From contig JANJXV010000016.1 in NCBI GenBank assembly GCA_024803745.1, positions 41,286,501 through 41,350,500 on the forward strand: 64,000 nt of DNA, read 5' to 3'. Shown here in pieces: positions 36,832 to 49,410 of this stretch. The stretch is from Megascapheus bottae. Taxonomy: Eukaryota; Chordata; Mammalia; Rodentia; Geomyidae. The notes beneath the pieces are model-generated. The model was not told the DNA's origin, did not search any database, and worked only from the letters and a program-made list of their open reading frames with translations. The stretch's first letter is position 1. Each line of letters begins with the position of its first letter. The translations under genes and the position numbers were made by a program.

Positions 36832-37154
36832 AGAAATATCTTTATGGTAGGCAAAAATCTACTTAAAACCAACCTTTCGTAGATACCACAGCCTGCATTT
36901 GCAAACGAGGTGGGTCAGAAGATGTGACTACGCTTTGGTCAGTAGCAAAGCCCAGTGCCCAGGAGATATGCATGCTTGCATGCTGTGGGTGTGAGTGCAG
37001 GCCTGCCTGGCATCCACCCGTCCTGGTGTGGCAGTGGCAGCTGTTGCCACTACGTGCAGCAGATTCCTCAGAGCAGACGGCAGCCGCTGCGAGGACCGTA
37101 ATCTCTGCTCTGACAGTTGGTTTGGCATAAGGGATTATTCTTGGAAAGCAGTCC

Positions 37155-37413
37155 TTTCTTTTTTTTTCTTATATTTTTATTGTAATTAATAGAAGGGTTA
37201 CATTATTTTCACCAGATAGAAGGTGCATTAATTCACATACATTGATACCCTTTCTCATGTCTTGGTCCCCATTTCCCTCCCCCTCCCCCTGCCTCTTATC
37301 TTGTTTTCCCCCCTTCCCTATCCTATTTCAAATAACCAAATAAACATATATATATATATATACACAGTATATCAGATAAGAAGGTAAAATACTGTAACCC
37401 TATGAGATAACCT
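37155..37413 (-). mobile_element. L1-type 3' UTR fragment
   Basis: T-rich tail complement at left, 'gtaattaatagaagggttac', 'ctttctcatgtcttggtc', then the tract ccctccccctccccctgcc (37274-37292), then 'caaataaccaaataaac' and a (TA)n run. The sense strand tract is G5-A-G5-A-G3, a G-quadruplex motif. Confidence 0.75.
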
Positions 37414-40400
37414 TTTCTTTGCTTTATTTTCACATTAAATTGCAACTGTTTCCCCTATTTTGTGATCGAAGGATCTTTCTAGATGTCAAGGCTGAGCGGA
37501 ATGTACTTCACAGAGGCGATTTCATAAATACGTGCTGTCTTAAAAGAAGATTGTTGATTGTTCTGGACAACCTCTGTCTGGGTGATACTCACTGCCGAAC
37601 CTCTGATCACCATCGTCAATTATAACAATAAAGTTGCCCGAGTGTGACCACCCCTCAGGGCCCATTGGCTGCTGATGTCTGCAGGTGTAGACACAGCGCC
37701 TCTCAGTGCACCAGCAAGAGGGGGACACGTGTGGATGCATGAGCAGTGCTGCAGGGAAGGTGGCCTGGGCCTGTGGAAGGCAAGGGGTACCTCAGAAAGA
37801 AATGTTTTCACCACAGACGCAGAGTTCCCATCAGGCAGCAGCTATATCTGCGCAAACCATCAGGCCTAATTCTGACTTCAATCCTATAGAAGATTTTCCT
37901 TCCTCACCCATGACCGTGAGGGACTCAGGAAAGCTGGGAAAACCACCAAGTGAGACAAACCGTGCTTTCAGGTTGTCATTACCACGCCCAAAAAGCCCTT
38001 GGGAGAGATACATTGGGTTTAAATGTATGCTTTTGAGATGTGTCAATTTGACATGATATCCATCACCAGCTGGGGTCTGCTGACTGTCCGCTCTGAGGGT
38101 CTTGCCCTCTCACATGTGTGTGCTCGAATAACTGTCTTTCTCACCATACGGACACACAGAGAGTTCCCGGATGTTTACACCTCATCCGTCTGTCCATCAG
38201 GATCATTGTGAGTGAACTGCAATTCCAGAGACTGATGAAAATTTCCTGATTTATTATTTTGTCCCCATCCATCTATCATGAATTCACCTTTGTTGTTAAG
38301 TAGCATATTCATCTGTTGACTGGCCTTTCCCCATAAGGATAAATGTCAAATCATCTGCCTAATTTTAGCACCTTGACATTATATATTTCATAGTTATTCT
38401 TGAAAAGGATGGTATTGAATGGTAATTACATCATCGGATCAACTAAGCACTCCTCTGAAATCTACATCACACTCAAATTCTATGAAGAAAATGACTTTTT
38501 GTATATCTCTACAGTAAAAAGGAAAGGCTGAAGGTGTAATTCTGAGCTGCTGTGAAGCATGGCTGGCATGCTTTTCTATGTCCCTGAAGCCATCTATTCC
38601 TTGCTTCTGTTGCCTCTGTCCTTGTGGTCTGTTTGAGTCCGACAGGGAGCCAGAACCAACAGACGTTATTGCTCTAAAAGAAGGAATCTATTGTGGAAAT
38701 GGATTCCTAGCACCACAGAGCTCAGAAAGCCCATGGATCTGGTCTCTCCAAGCTGGAGAAGCAGGAGCTCAGAGCTCAGTCTGGTTGGGAGACCTGAGAA
38801 AAGGGGATCTATTGCTGTGACTCCTCATCTTATCTCATACCAAAGGCCTGAGATCTGGGGAGGGAAGGGAGGTGAAAGAGGGATGTGTGTGTTGGTGGGG
38901 GGAAGTCTGAGTTCTCATAGAGAGAGGATGCATGCCCCTTCCTCTGCCATTTTGTGCCATTTAGTCTCCAATGGATTGCCCGATTCCATTTCTATATTGC
39001 TGTGGAGGGAACTCTTATCACTTGGTGTGCCCACTCAAATGCCAATCTCTTCCAGACATACCCAGAAATAGGGCGTGACAGTTCTCTAACCACCATTTAT
39101 CCAAAGTAAACTGGCACATGAAACTGTTAACACCACCTCTTCTGAGGTGAGTCAATTGTCCTTCATTATCACCTGGATAGATGACTTATAACGTAAGGTT
39201 TAACAATTGATATGATGAGTTGGCAATCTGAAACTGAGTGGGCAGAAAGTCCGGCAGGATTGTGAAGGAAGTGCAGCTCTTTTTTGAGATCCTCACTGGA
39301 TCATGGGTTAGAAGGGATGGTGTCATCTTTGCCACATACTCTGCTTGGCCAGCACCTAATCTTTCTCATGGACAATTTCTATTTCCCCATTCTTCCTTTT
39401 AGCTACCATGTTTGAATGTTGTCTTAGACAAAAACTTCGTTAGACTCGTAAAGCAGGTTCAACTCTTTGAATTCATTTCCGCCAGAGAGTGGAAGTTACA
39501 TCCATATTGCCAGTTTGACCAGGGCCTTTACATGTCTCTCCAGACCCGACTAATTCCAGCCCCTTCTGGAGTTTTCGGTCCTCATGCCATTTGTTTATGT
39601 CTTGTTACCAGGGTTTTCAAAGGAAGGGCCTTGCGACCCCTGGTTATTAAGTTCTTCTATGTTGCACAGAGCTTTCAGTTAGGTCTATTTTATTTGATTT
39701 CACTCTTGATAGTAAAAGAGAACCTTAAACATGACCCTCAAAAAGTGCCTTCCCCTGTGGAGAACATGTCTAGAAGCAGAGGAAATTAAGGAGACTGCTG
39801 GATTCCCCTGAGCATCAACAGAAGCCACCACTGTGGACACTCGGACAGCTCTTCCTGGTTTCCATGGTGAGAAGGGCCTTCTCGTGTATGGACCGTTCAT
39901 GGCAGGCTCATGCCCCTCAAGGCTTTGTGTTAATTGCCCAGTGTGCATTTCTTTCTTCCTACAGAACGTGCGTGAGCCGAGCCAGCTCGTCCACCCTGGC
40001 TGAGGACTGGGGGCAGAGCTGCCCCTCTGCTGATCTGCATCCTGTGTACGGCACATGCGCTATGCACCATTATTCTATCTCCATGATAGCTTTGCAAACC
40101 CCTGACCATCCCCAATATTTCCTGGTAGAGGAATATGTATCCTATGGCTTGAATTGCAATACAAAAGCATAGAATTAATGTCACCCGGCCATGGAGAGTT
40201 TGCCTGTGATGAATAGGGCACTTAGAGTTGATGTACCTTGTGCTTTCATTCCAGAGCCATGCTTCTGCACCATAAAACACATCGACTATGCAAAACCAGT
40301 TTTTACATCCTGATCCTTTTCATTGCTGTTTGGGATAGCTTATGGACATTAAACAATTCCTGACTGCTTTCTTCTTCCTTTTTAAACCCCAGCTCCTGAT

Positions 40401-42222
40401 AATTATTTCACTCCCGAAAGTCTACCCTGGTGTCTCTTGAACAAGCTGAACCTTTCCAATGTTACCTTTGACTGAGTACATGAAAAAGGTCCTGGTCCCT
40501 TCTGTCCTCATTTCTTTCTCTTTATTCCTGGGAGTGAAGAAGCAATGAGAGCATACTACTAATGAAGGCAGGGCCGAAACGGGCACAGGCAGCAAGGCTA
40601 TAATTATGCTGCTAGCCTACACTGTGAGTCCTGTATTTCCCTTAAAGGCACATGAGTATTTCTAGAAGCAAAAAAAGAAAAAACCAATAGACTTACATGA
40701 AATGAAGATATCCATCATACCTTCTTGATTTCAAACGTGTTACTTACAGCATGACCATCCATCCCAACCAGGATCAAAACACCTAAAATCTACATTCTCT
40801 GAGAGCGTTCGCATCATTAAGTAACTCTAACAGAAAGCTCTACTTATTGAATACCATTTGGTAGTGATGAAGGAAAACTTAATTGGAAAATGAAGTCATG
40901 GGTCTTAACAATGAACAACCTATGGTATAAACATGGGTAAACCTCTACGAAAGGTCTAATTCCATATCATTTCAAACAAGAACTTGTTCACCATGAACCC
41001 ATCCCATTCTGTGAAAAAACAAAGAAAGAAGACAAACCGCTGAGCACCGAGACTATTAGCTATCCTGGATTATTCAAGTTTTCCCCATAATAATGGAGCC
41101 TCTGGGTCTCAGAAGCTCAGATTAAGATTTCTATATTATCTCTAAGAAAATTGTTGCCTTACATTGGCTTGTGACATTGGTGTTGGAGGAAAGGAGCCTG
41201 CACCCCATTTCCATTTCCCTCCCTACTGTTGGATGAGAGATAAAGTGATAAGATACTCAGATAGATGTTAGTCCATAGGAATAAAGCAGTCCTCTGAAGA
41301 TGGCCAAACAATAATGCTGAGGAATGTCTTTCACCACTCACCAGTGGACCAATATAAGGCCCTGGTCTCCTTTTCACGAAGCCTGTGAGAGGTGGGAGAA
41401 GAAAGACATTCAGAATGCACATTAACCTATTGATATTTTGGCTCTCTGTTATAACAGCCAAAGGTATAATATAGACAGTGTAGATGAAGAGAAATATAAG
41501 GGGAAAACATGCTACAGAGAATCAGAGCAAGATTATACAGGTTGATTTTAAGTGGGGAAAATGCGCATAATGGGTATGCTCTCAACTGTTACCCAAAGCC
41601 AAAGGCAAATGGGTAAAAAGAAGAAGCTTGGATAGTGACTGCTCAAGCTGATTTGAGTGGAAACATGGGAAGAAACTGCAGTGGAAATACATAGTGTCAA
41701 AAGCCGTCTTGCTCCTATAGTTTCTGCAGGAATGCTGTTTCCTAAAATTATTGAGTAAAAGGAAAAAAAAAACCCTCCAGGAGAGCTTGCAAGGAAACAC
41801 TGAAAATGGTGGCAATCATCAATACATATGCAACATCTTCCACAGCAACAACAGCAAGACACAAATTAACTGACAAATCAGGAAAAGTAGAAAATGCATT
41901 TGTTTGCTTGGAGGAATGGAACAAAAATCTTCCCTTGTAGAATTGAAGGCACTGGATGACTGTTAATCTTGATAATCTGCTCAAAGGAAACTGATCTTTG
42001 GAGACTAATATTTCAAATGAAGGGAAAGCAGATGCCAGAAACAAGGGCAGAGGAAATCCTTCAACAAGATACTCAATTTGGAACACAACTTATATAAAAC
42101 ATGTTCAGATGGGTATGCGGTTTGAGTTACACTGAATGACTTTTAATTGGAAACGGGGCAATTAATTACAGTCAATAAGCTCTGCAATGCATTATCTACT
42201 AAGATATCAAAGAAATAATTTA
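37414..42222. other. Unique sequence, no gene recognised
   Basis: About 4.8 kb without a SINE or L1 end that I recognise. Frames of 100-126 codons occur at 37706, 38691, 39412, 39700 and 41548-42086 on both strands, without recognisable domains. The Cys-rich start of the minus frame at 41862 comes from a (CAACAG)-like stretch. Confidence 0.4.
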
Positions 42223-42320
42223 ATTTAACAAATATTTATTGAGCACTCCGCTAAGATTTATGGAAAATGCAAATAAAGCACCACAGCCTCTCTGCTCTCA
42301 AGAAACAAGAAAAAGCCTCA
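42223..42320 (-). repeat. L2 3' end fragment
   Basis: 'ttaacaaatatttattgagcac', then 'taaagcaccacagcctctctg' and 'ctctcaagaa', is the complement of the LINE L2 3' terminus ('gtgctcaataaatatttgttg' with 'ccttgagggcag' upstream). The middle is diverged. Confidence 0.6.
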
Positions 42321-43340
42321 TGCATGCAAACACTGTTCCTTGAGGAAACAGAAATGGAAGCAGTGAGTTAATGATCACTTATTTCTGTATAAAATTAAGG
42401 CCTCTTCTAAGTGGAAAATATTCAATTATATTTGGTATCATTTGGGTAAGCGTGAATTATAGAAGTCATCGATGCCTTGCTAATAACTAGGAAGTATTTA
42501 TCACTGTATGCCATTTGCAGTTGCCTAGGACAGAGGCTAGCTCAAAACTCCCCAGCAAGGCTATGAGTGGAATGGCTAGTGAGATGAAATGCTTCAACAT
42601 TTCACACCTTGGAGTTTCAGAGGGAGCAAATCTGACAGTATTTCCCCCTTCTTCCCCTTTTCCTTCTCCTATTTATCTTTACTTTCTTTTTTCCTGACTT
42701 CCTCCTTTTCCTTCATTCTCTTTTCTGCTTCTCTTCCCTGCATCATTACCTGCCCCCATCCCCCTCCCCGACACTGCCCCTAAGCTTTAGAGTTTCCAGG
42801 GATAGATCAATTTTGGTTTATTTGGTTCCCTCCCGGGATGAGGAAAGTGGTGTACAGTGGTTACTGAAAAGCAATAATTTAGGTAATCAGATAGGCCACT
42901 ATGTAAGTCCATAAAAACTTAGCTAATTAACAAAAGAAGAAGCCAGACTTGCTATTTTTTTGTTACCTTATAGATGATGAAATAAGTAGAAAACAAAGAA
43001 TGCTTTGTTGTTTCCCACTTGAAGGTCATAATACTGAACAGAAAGGACAACATGAAAACTGAATATCTGAATACATGAATGTTATTAAAAATGAAATCAT
43101 ATTCATTCATTCAAACTGGTTTTATGATTTAGGGTGTGATTACCAATGTGTAGTTCCTGTGTGATATTATTTGATAAAAGAATTACACAGAGAAACAAAT
43201 GCATTCAATATTACATTTCATGACTCTTCAAGGAGGACCAAGTTATATGTAAAGGCAAACTTGTTAGAGAACTCATCAGCAAACCAAAGAACCAAAAGAC
43301 CATGGGAAGATATCATTCCTCTTATGTTATCTTCTTGTCT

Positions 43341-43428
43341 GTCATCTCAGATTGCTTTAATAAAATACCAGGAAGTGGGCGCCCATCTTAATGGTCTGAA
43401 CACTGGAAGCCCAGATCAAGGTACTGAC
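43341..43428 (+). repeat. Ancient mammalian repeat fragment, family not named
   Basis: 'ttgctttaataaaataccag' and 'ctggaagcccagatcaagg' match the widespread mammalian repeat that reads 'gctgccataacaaaatacca' and 'gaggctggaagtccaagatcaagg'. The segment at 51963-52250 belongs to the same type. It lies inside a 116-codon open frame, which argues against that frame being a gene. Confidence 0.5.
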
Positions 43429-43707
43429 ATATTGTATGATAATTTTTTCAATATATCTTTTCAGCTTCACACTTGTCCTGACAAATTCATCAAGATAAAG
43501 ATAAAAACCATCATAATATAATAATACTTGAATTGTGGGAAGCTATAATAGTTTAGGACACACCAGGTGCTAATAAGAGGTGAAGAGGTTGATATAAAGC
43601 TGTAAGTAAACACACCTGATGGTAAAAGACAAAAAAAATACACCAGTATATAACAAATTATACAGGTCTCCAGACATTCAACCAAAGCAAGATATTCTTA
43701 GGTGAGG

Positions 43708-44215
<508 letters not shown>

Positions 44216-44772
44216 ACAGGTTAAGAGGTTGAACTGCTGATTCTTTTACCTCTCCAGAAGAAGTGACAAACTGTGTAGAATTTTAACTTAAAAAGCAATC
44301 GGCTAATTGAAGTTTTCTTCACTTCTCTGACACTGCTCTTGCCCTCCAAAGATGTCATGGGTTTGAGAAAAGTCGCCAGTGTATAGAGCGAATGCCATCT
44401 CCACTTTTCGCCTCCATTCTGCCTTAACTACTGATGCAGACTTGGCTCCTTCTCCTGCTTGCCTCTCAGTTTGCTCACCATCTTGTCTCATTCACTCTCC
44501 ACAGTGGCCTTGTTTGCAGTGATTATCCCTTTATCACTTTCTTCCTTACATTTCTGTCACCTTGCTCTTTCCAAACAACTAGAAACCATATCAGACATCC
44601 ACTCAAATATAAGAAGCAAAGTTTTATTGTGCTCTTAGTTGTGAAGTCTGGATTCCTTCAGTTAAAGGGAGTAACTCTCTAATGCCAAGCCAAATTCCCT
44701 CTAAATGGAGCAAAGAGTATTATATCTAAATTGCATGAATTTACATAGAAATGCCTACAAGTTACCTATGAG
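44216..44772. other. Unique sequence, no gene recognised
   Basis: C/T-rich in the middle; possibly old L2 remnants at 44400-44600, but I cannot support that. Confidence 0.35.
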
Positions 44773-44783
44773 AGGATATTGTG

Positions 44784-45011
44784 CCAGGTGCTTATGGCTT
44801 TTCCTGTAATCTCAGCAACTCAGAATACTCAGGTCTAAGGATTGCAGTCCGAAGCCAGCCTGAATAAGAATGTTTATAAAAATCTTATTTCCAGTTAGCC
44901 ACCCAAAAGCCAGATGTGGAGTTTTGGCTCAAGTGGTAGAGTGCTGACCTTGAGCAAAAAACCTTCAGGGATAGCACCTGGGTTCTGAGTTCAGCCCCAA
45001 GACCAGCACAC
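44784..45011 (+). mobile_element. 7SL-headed SINE with perfect target-site duplication
   Basis: The head is diverged ('ccaggtgcttatggcttttc'), with 'gcagtccgaagccagcctg'. The linker is 'cttatttccagttagccac'. The right monomer has TTGGCTCAAGTGGTAGAG and the B-box-like 'gagttcagccccaag'. An 11 bp direct repeat aggatattgtg flanks it at 44773-44783 and 45012-45022. Confidence 0.92.
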
Positions 45012-45022
45012 AGGATATTGTG

Positions 45023-46344
45023 AGATGTCCAGAATAGAAAATAATTGTCCATTCACTCTGACAGCGCAGACTGGAGGACGGTTACATGTGAGCCTGCTGC
45101 TGTGGGCAACGGAAGACATCACTTTGAAGAACGCCACATGATTCATCTCTGAATAAAAGAAAATCCCCCCAAAGAAGGAGCATCCCAGCTTGAAAGGATA
45201 TCAAGCCAAAAAGTTAGTGCAGCCCTGAAAGCTTTCAAGCAGGACTTTGTTCTACTAAGAGCTAGTCCAGCAACCATGTGTCTGGCACACTCAAGGTTCT
45301 GTCGCTCGGTGACTTTCATTGTAAGAAGCTTAAGTCTCAAAGTCTACAGGTGCTAGGACATGCCACTAAAAGTCTCTGTCATCTTCAAGTGCCATTTCCT
45401 CGGTGAGGAAAAATTGTAAATATTTATGTGTTGCTATATTCTTTTTAGCACAAAGTCTTCTAAATATCTTCTTTCACTAGATGTCAACATTTCTGAAATT
45501 TTAAGCTTTTGTGTATTTAAAAGCTTGTCAAATGACATACTATGTGGCTAACCTAGTCCCATGTATTTTCTCAGAGCACTGCTGTAAAGAGACACGAGTC
45601 TGAGCCTTGATTACTGAGTAATGAGTAAGAGTTGAGAAACAGAGATAGTGATGGTTGATTTGCAATGTCAGTGGCATTTAAAATTACCCAGAATATTAAT
45701 AAAAAGCAAATTTGTATTCTTACGTAATTGCTACTGACTCTGAATTAAAGACTGTCCTGGGTGATATGGACTTCTATATCAGTCTGGGAACACTCCGAAG
45801 GCCGTGCTCAGTAAGAGAAAGAAGATTTAAACAGGGGTGACAGAATATTTGCTAGAAACCATCCCAAACCTCCCTTTTTCTGATTATTTTATATATAGTA
45901 ACTAATAACTGTGATTAGATGCTGAAATCCTATATACTAGCTACATATAATATATATAAGCTTTGTATAATATACTTAGTTCCATATGTCATAGGCATCT
46001 ACATCTAATTCAGTAAATATGACTAATTTTATGTCTAATATTTATATTTTAGTATGTACATAAAGGATCACTAATCCTATTATATACATATACACCATCC
46101 TTGATAATATGGTAAATGTATTTACCATCTACCATATATATATGTATATACACACACATACATACCAGCTGTACATACAATAGGTATACATATAATGGTA
46201 AATGTATATATGTCATATAACATAACTGACTTTTTGCATCCACAATTCTTTGAAAAGTTCCCACCCAACAGTAAAAAGTAACTGCCATTTTTATTTGAAA
46301 AGCTGCTTTAAAATTTAATAACTAGGAACCATGCGAGGTTGCTA
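45023..46344. other. Unique sequence with AT-rich low-complexity part
   Basis: 45884-46215 consists largely of TATA/CATA runs that are easily melted. No gene or repeat family recognised in the rest. Confidence 0.45.
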
Positions 46345-46540
46345 ACAATATGAGATAACCAAGGGATAGCAAAAGAGATGAGAGGTAACATAGTACATTA
46401 AGGACAAAAATCACTCATTATATGACTTTTGTTTGCTTATCCTGGAGGTCCTTACATTTAGTGTCATACTATTTGGCCTTATGTATCTAGATTTTGTTCT
46501 ATTGTAAATCTCTGCTAGTAGAGCCCAAGGTTTCTACTGA
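46345..46540 (-). mobile_element. L1-type 3' UTR internal fragment
   Basis: 'aacaatatgagataaccaag', 'acatagtacattaaggac', 'cctggaggtcctta' and 'aaatctctgctagtagag' match 58310-58484 base for base over long stretches. The 3' tail part (poly(T), C/T tract) is missing. It may be an older copy truncated at both ends. Confidence 0.75.
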
Positions 46541-47930
46541 TTTTGACATGTAGCTTCTTAATACTTAAACTTAATTTTGATTTTTAAAATTATGCTTGCT
46601 ATGCAATCTAGGATAAAATATCAATTTCCCTAAACAAAAAAACCACATAATATAGTTTAGTAAATTCAGGGATTTCCTCACACCAAAATATGCTTATGAA
46701 GTGAAGATATTTTCAGATGTTACTGATCGTAGAGAGACTTCATATAAGTCTCAGTGTGACTAGGTTTTGATCAGGTTTGATATACTTAGCCAGTTGTACC
46801 TTTGTTTTTCTTATAATTTGTTTCTATTCTAAAAGGTGACAAGGAAAATGAAGATAATATTACATGAGCAGATTTAGGATAATAGATTTATGACCAAAGG
46901 AAAAGGATTCAGAGATAACTTTGGCTAAGTAAATCTCACAGTGGTATGAAGTTAAGAACTGAAATAAATTTAAATGTTTTAAGTATACTAGTAAAAAAAA
47001 AGAAATATTTATCCAGGGCTTGATACCAACTCATAAGATACCTTGTCTGTGTTTGTTGTATATTTAGGAAAGTAGAGCTTGAGTAGAGGATATGTGTTAT
47101 ATAAGAAAGAGGTTTTGAAAATAGAATAGAGCATGTATTAGCAGAATGTAGAATAATACTCTGTTAAATCTCTTCTAATATTTCATAATATAACCAATAA
47201 TGATACATGCAAAACATGTGAAGAAACATATTGAAACATATTGAAAGTACAGTTAATTTATTTTTCTTAAATTAAGCTCGGATCTGTATGGATTTAATAA
47301 GTGCTAATTAAAATGGGGTTTGTTATATAGTAGTGGAAACTAAACCACTTTCCTCCTCCTCTTATACTTTCGGCCATTGATCTGCTGTCTCTGTATTTCC
47401 TCTCTTGAGGGTCAGTTTTGTACATTGCTCTTTACTCAGAAAGCTGGGTTTATTTATTTCTCATGTTTTCATCTTTTCTTTGCAGTTCTCCACATAATTG
47501 TCAAAATCTGCCTGTAAGCCTGAAAGCATTGAGACTTGCTTTGAATTAAGGATCCAACAACATAGAAATAATCTATTCTCAGAAGTTCTTAATACAAACT
47601 GCTCGGGAAGGATTGCGCTTTGTGGAGGCGGCCTGCTGGTTTTGTTTTCCAAATGTTTTGAACTCAGAAGGAAAGAAAATGTTAACTTCTAAAAGTGGCC
47701 ATCAGCTGCTGTTTCCATCTGAACCTAGTTTGTCTTAAATTAAGAGACTTTATTATGATGGGTTTAAATATTTTCATTTAATGATGTTTTAATGCAGGAT
47801 ATCCAGGACACAAATGTGGTGTCCAAGTTAAAAGGAAGTGTCATCAGTTTCGTAGTAGAGATGCTTGCTTTCTTTTTTAATAACTCCGAGAGGAGAGGGT
47901 GATAATGTGAAATGCTGTACAAAGCTGAAA
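46541..47930. other. AT-rich unique sequence, no gene recognised
   Basis: No gene or repeat family recognised. Confidence 0.45.
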
Positions 47931-48229
47931 GCCAGCCTTTTTACACAAGGCTAGTGCTGTACTGATTGAATCATAGCACAACTTCCCGCCTTTTCTGGGT
48001 AGTTTTGTTGTTGTTGATGTGGGTTGTGGGGCTGGAACTCAGGGCCTGGGTGCTGTCTTTGAGCTTGTTTTCTCTTCTACTTGAGCCTCAGCTCCACTTC
48101 TGGCTTTGGGTTAAATTGGAGATCAGACAGTCTCAGGTTTGTCTGACCAGGCTGGCTTCGAACTGTGATCCTCAGATCTCAGTCTCCGGAGTAGCCAGGA
48201 GTACGGGTGTGAGCATTCACCAGTGCCCA
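47931..48229 (-). mobile_element. 7SL-headed SINE joined to an older right monomer
   Basis: The left 75 bases ('tttttacacaaggctagtgc' to 'ccttttctgggtag') are the right monomer of the older subfamily seen as host at 34.1 kb. At the same point, 'tctgRgtag|tttt', a second SINE starts: T-rich tail, right monomer, linker, and head complement 'gatctcagtctccggagtag'. The remaining host part on the right was not found. Confidence 0.75.
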
Positions 48230-48544
48230 ATTTGGGAGTTATTCTTGGTTTCTTTCCACTCATTATAGACTTCCTCTTTTCCAACTCCAGAATGATAATG
48301 AACTTGGATCAGGAGCATAGCCTTCTGAGTGCCCTTTCTTATTTGACATTGAACCAGTATGACATCTCCAAGTGTATCCTTCTTGCCTTCGGGTTCAATT
48401 CTTGTAATCTGCACTTCATAATCTAAAAAAAAAGGGACTAAAATGCAATCGTACTAATATTCCTCTTAGCAGAATGAACTTTAGGGAAAGATAATCAGCA
48501 GGAGCGCATGTCTGCCTCAAGTTAATTCTGCAGCAGACTGTGAC

Positions 48545-48830
48545 TTCATCCTCTCCACTCGGGGTGGTGGCGGGCATCGAGGCTCCTTCTGCTGTCGTTG
48601 GCTGGGATGCGCCCTGGCCATGGCACACTCCAGTCGCGCTCCTCCAGTCACCCGTGCCACGCTCAGCTCCCTGCCCTGCGCCCCGCAAGGCTGGACTCTT
48701 CATCCCATCTCTGTCCCCCTGCACTGGGATCGAATCCTGACCGTCCTCCCATCCGTAAGTAGAGCAATCTTTCTAGAAAGTATGGCTTTTTCCTACTTCA
48801 GAGCTCACAGCGGGTCTGTGGAGAGTGGAA
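48545..48830 (+). repeat. L2 fragment (ORF2-distal region)
   Basis: 'ctccagtcacccgtgccacg' followed by 'agagcaatctttctagaaag' and 'cctacttcagagctcac' follows the L2 consensus 'ctgccagagtgatcttcctaaaac ... ctccccTgc'. It is diverged. CpG-rich for the window, probably by chance. Confidence 0.45.
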
Positions 48831-48988
48831 GATGACATTCGGGTCCTGGCTGGGTGAGTCTGGCCAGTGCGCTCCGCCTCCAGAACGCTGCTTCTCTCCA
48901 GGGACCCAAACCTCTAGAAGCTCTGGATGTCCCCCCATTCCATCCCCAGTTCCCCATCCCGCCTGAGTCGTCCCTAGAAGCCTGTTCT

Positions 48989-49276
48989 TTTTTAAAAAAA
49001 TTTTTTATTGCAGTTAATAGAAGGGTTACATTATTCACCAGATAGAAGGTGCATTCCTTCACAATCATTGCTACCCCTTCTCATGTTTGTGTCCCCATTT
49101 CCCACCCCTCATTTTGTTTTCCCCCTTCCCTAACCTATTTCAAATAAACAAATAAACATATATACAATATATCAGGTAACAAGGTGAGATGAGAAATAAC
49201 AGTGCATTAAGAACACCAGTCACACCTTATATGGCTCTTGTTTCTATATGTTGGAGGTCCTTTCATTTAGCCTCAT
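48989..49276 (-). mobile_element. L1-type 3' UTR insertion, 288 bp, with target-site duplication
   Basis: A T-run, then 'ttattgcagttaatagaagg', C/T tract, 'caaataaacaaataaac', 'gcattaagaacaccagtcac', 'ggaggtcctttcatttagcc'. The flanks cctagaagcctgttct (48973-48988) and cctagacgcctgttct (49277-49292) form a 16 bp target-site duplication with one mismatch. Tail plus duplication is the signature of target-primed reverse transcription with severe 5' truncation. Confidence 0.9.
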
Positions 49277-49410
49277 CCTAGACGCCTGTTCTAAGCATCT
49301 GATCTGCTCCGCCTCCTCTTGGCTTCACCACTTTAATTCCTCCCATGTATTTGAAGAAACAGAGTCACGTATTTAACGTTAGGAAACAGTTTTTTGAAAT
49401 CGTATTTTAT

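Noticed and set aside
37700..37730. CTCF-like site ('ccagcaagagggggacac')
   Set aside because: It differs from the CTCF core by an extra base in the centre and lacks the usual GGCGC; not convincing by eye.
41548..42086. Overlapping minus frames starting with a Cys run
   Set aside because: The Cys run stems from a CAACAG-like stretch. The frames overlap in different phases and show no domain.
43171..43521. 116-codon plus frame
   Set aside because: Its second half overlaps an ancient mammalian repeat fragment (43341-43428).
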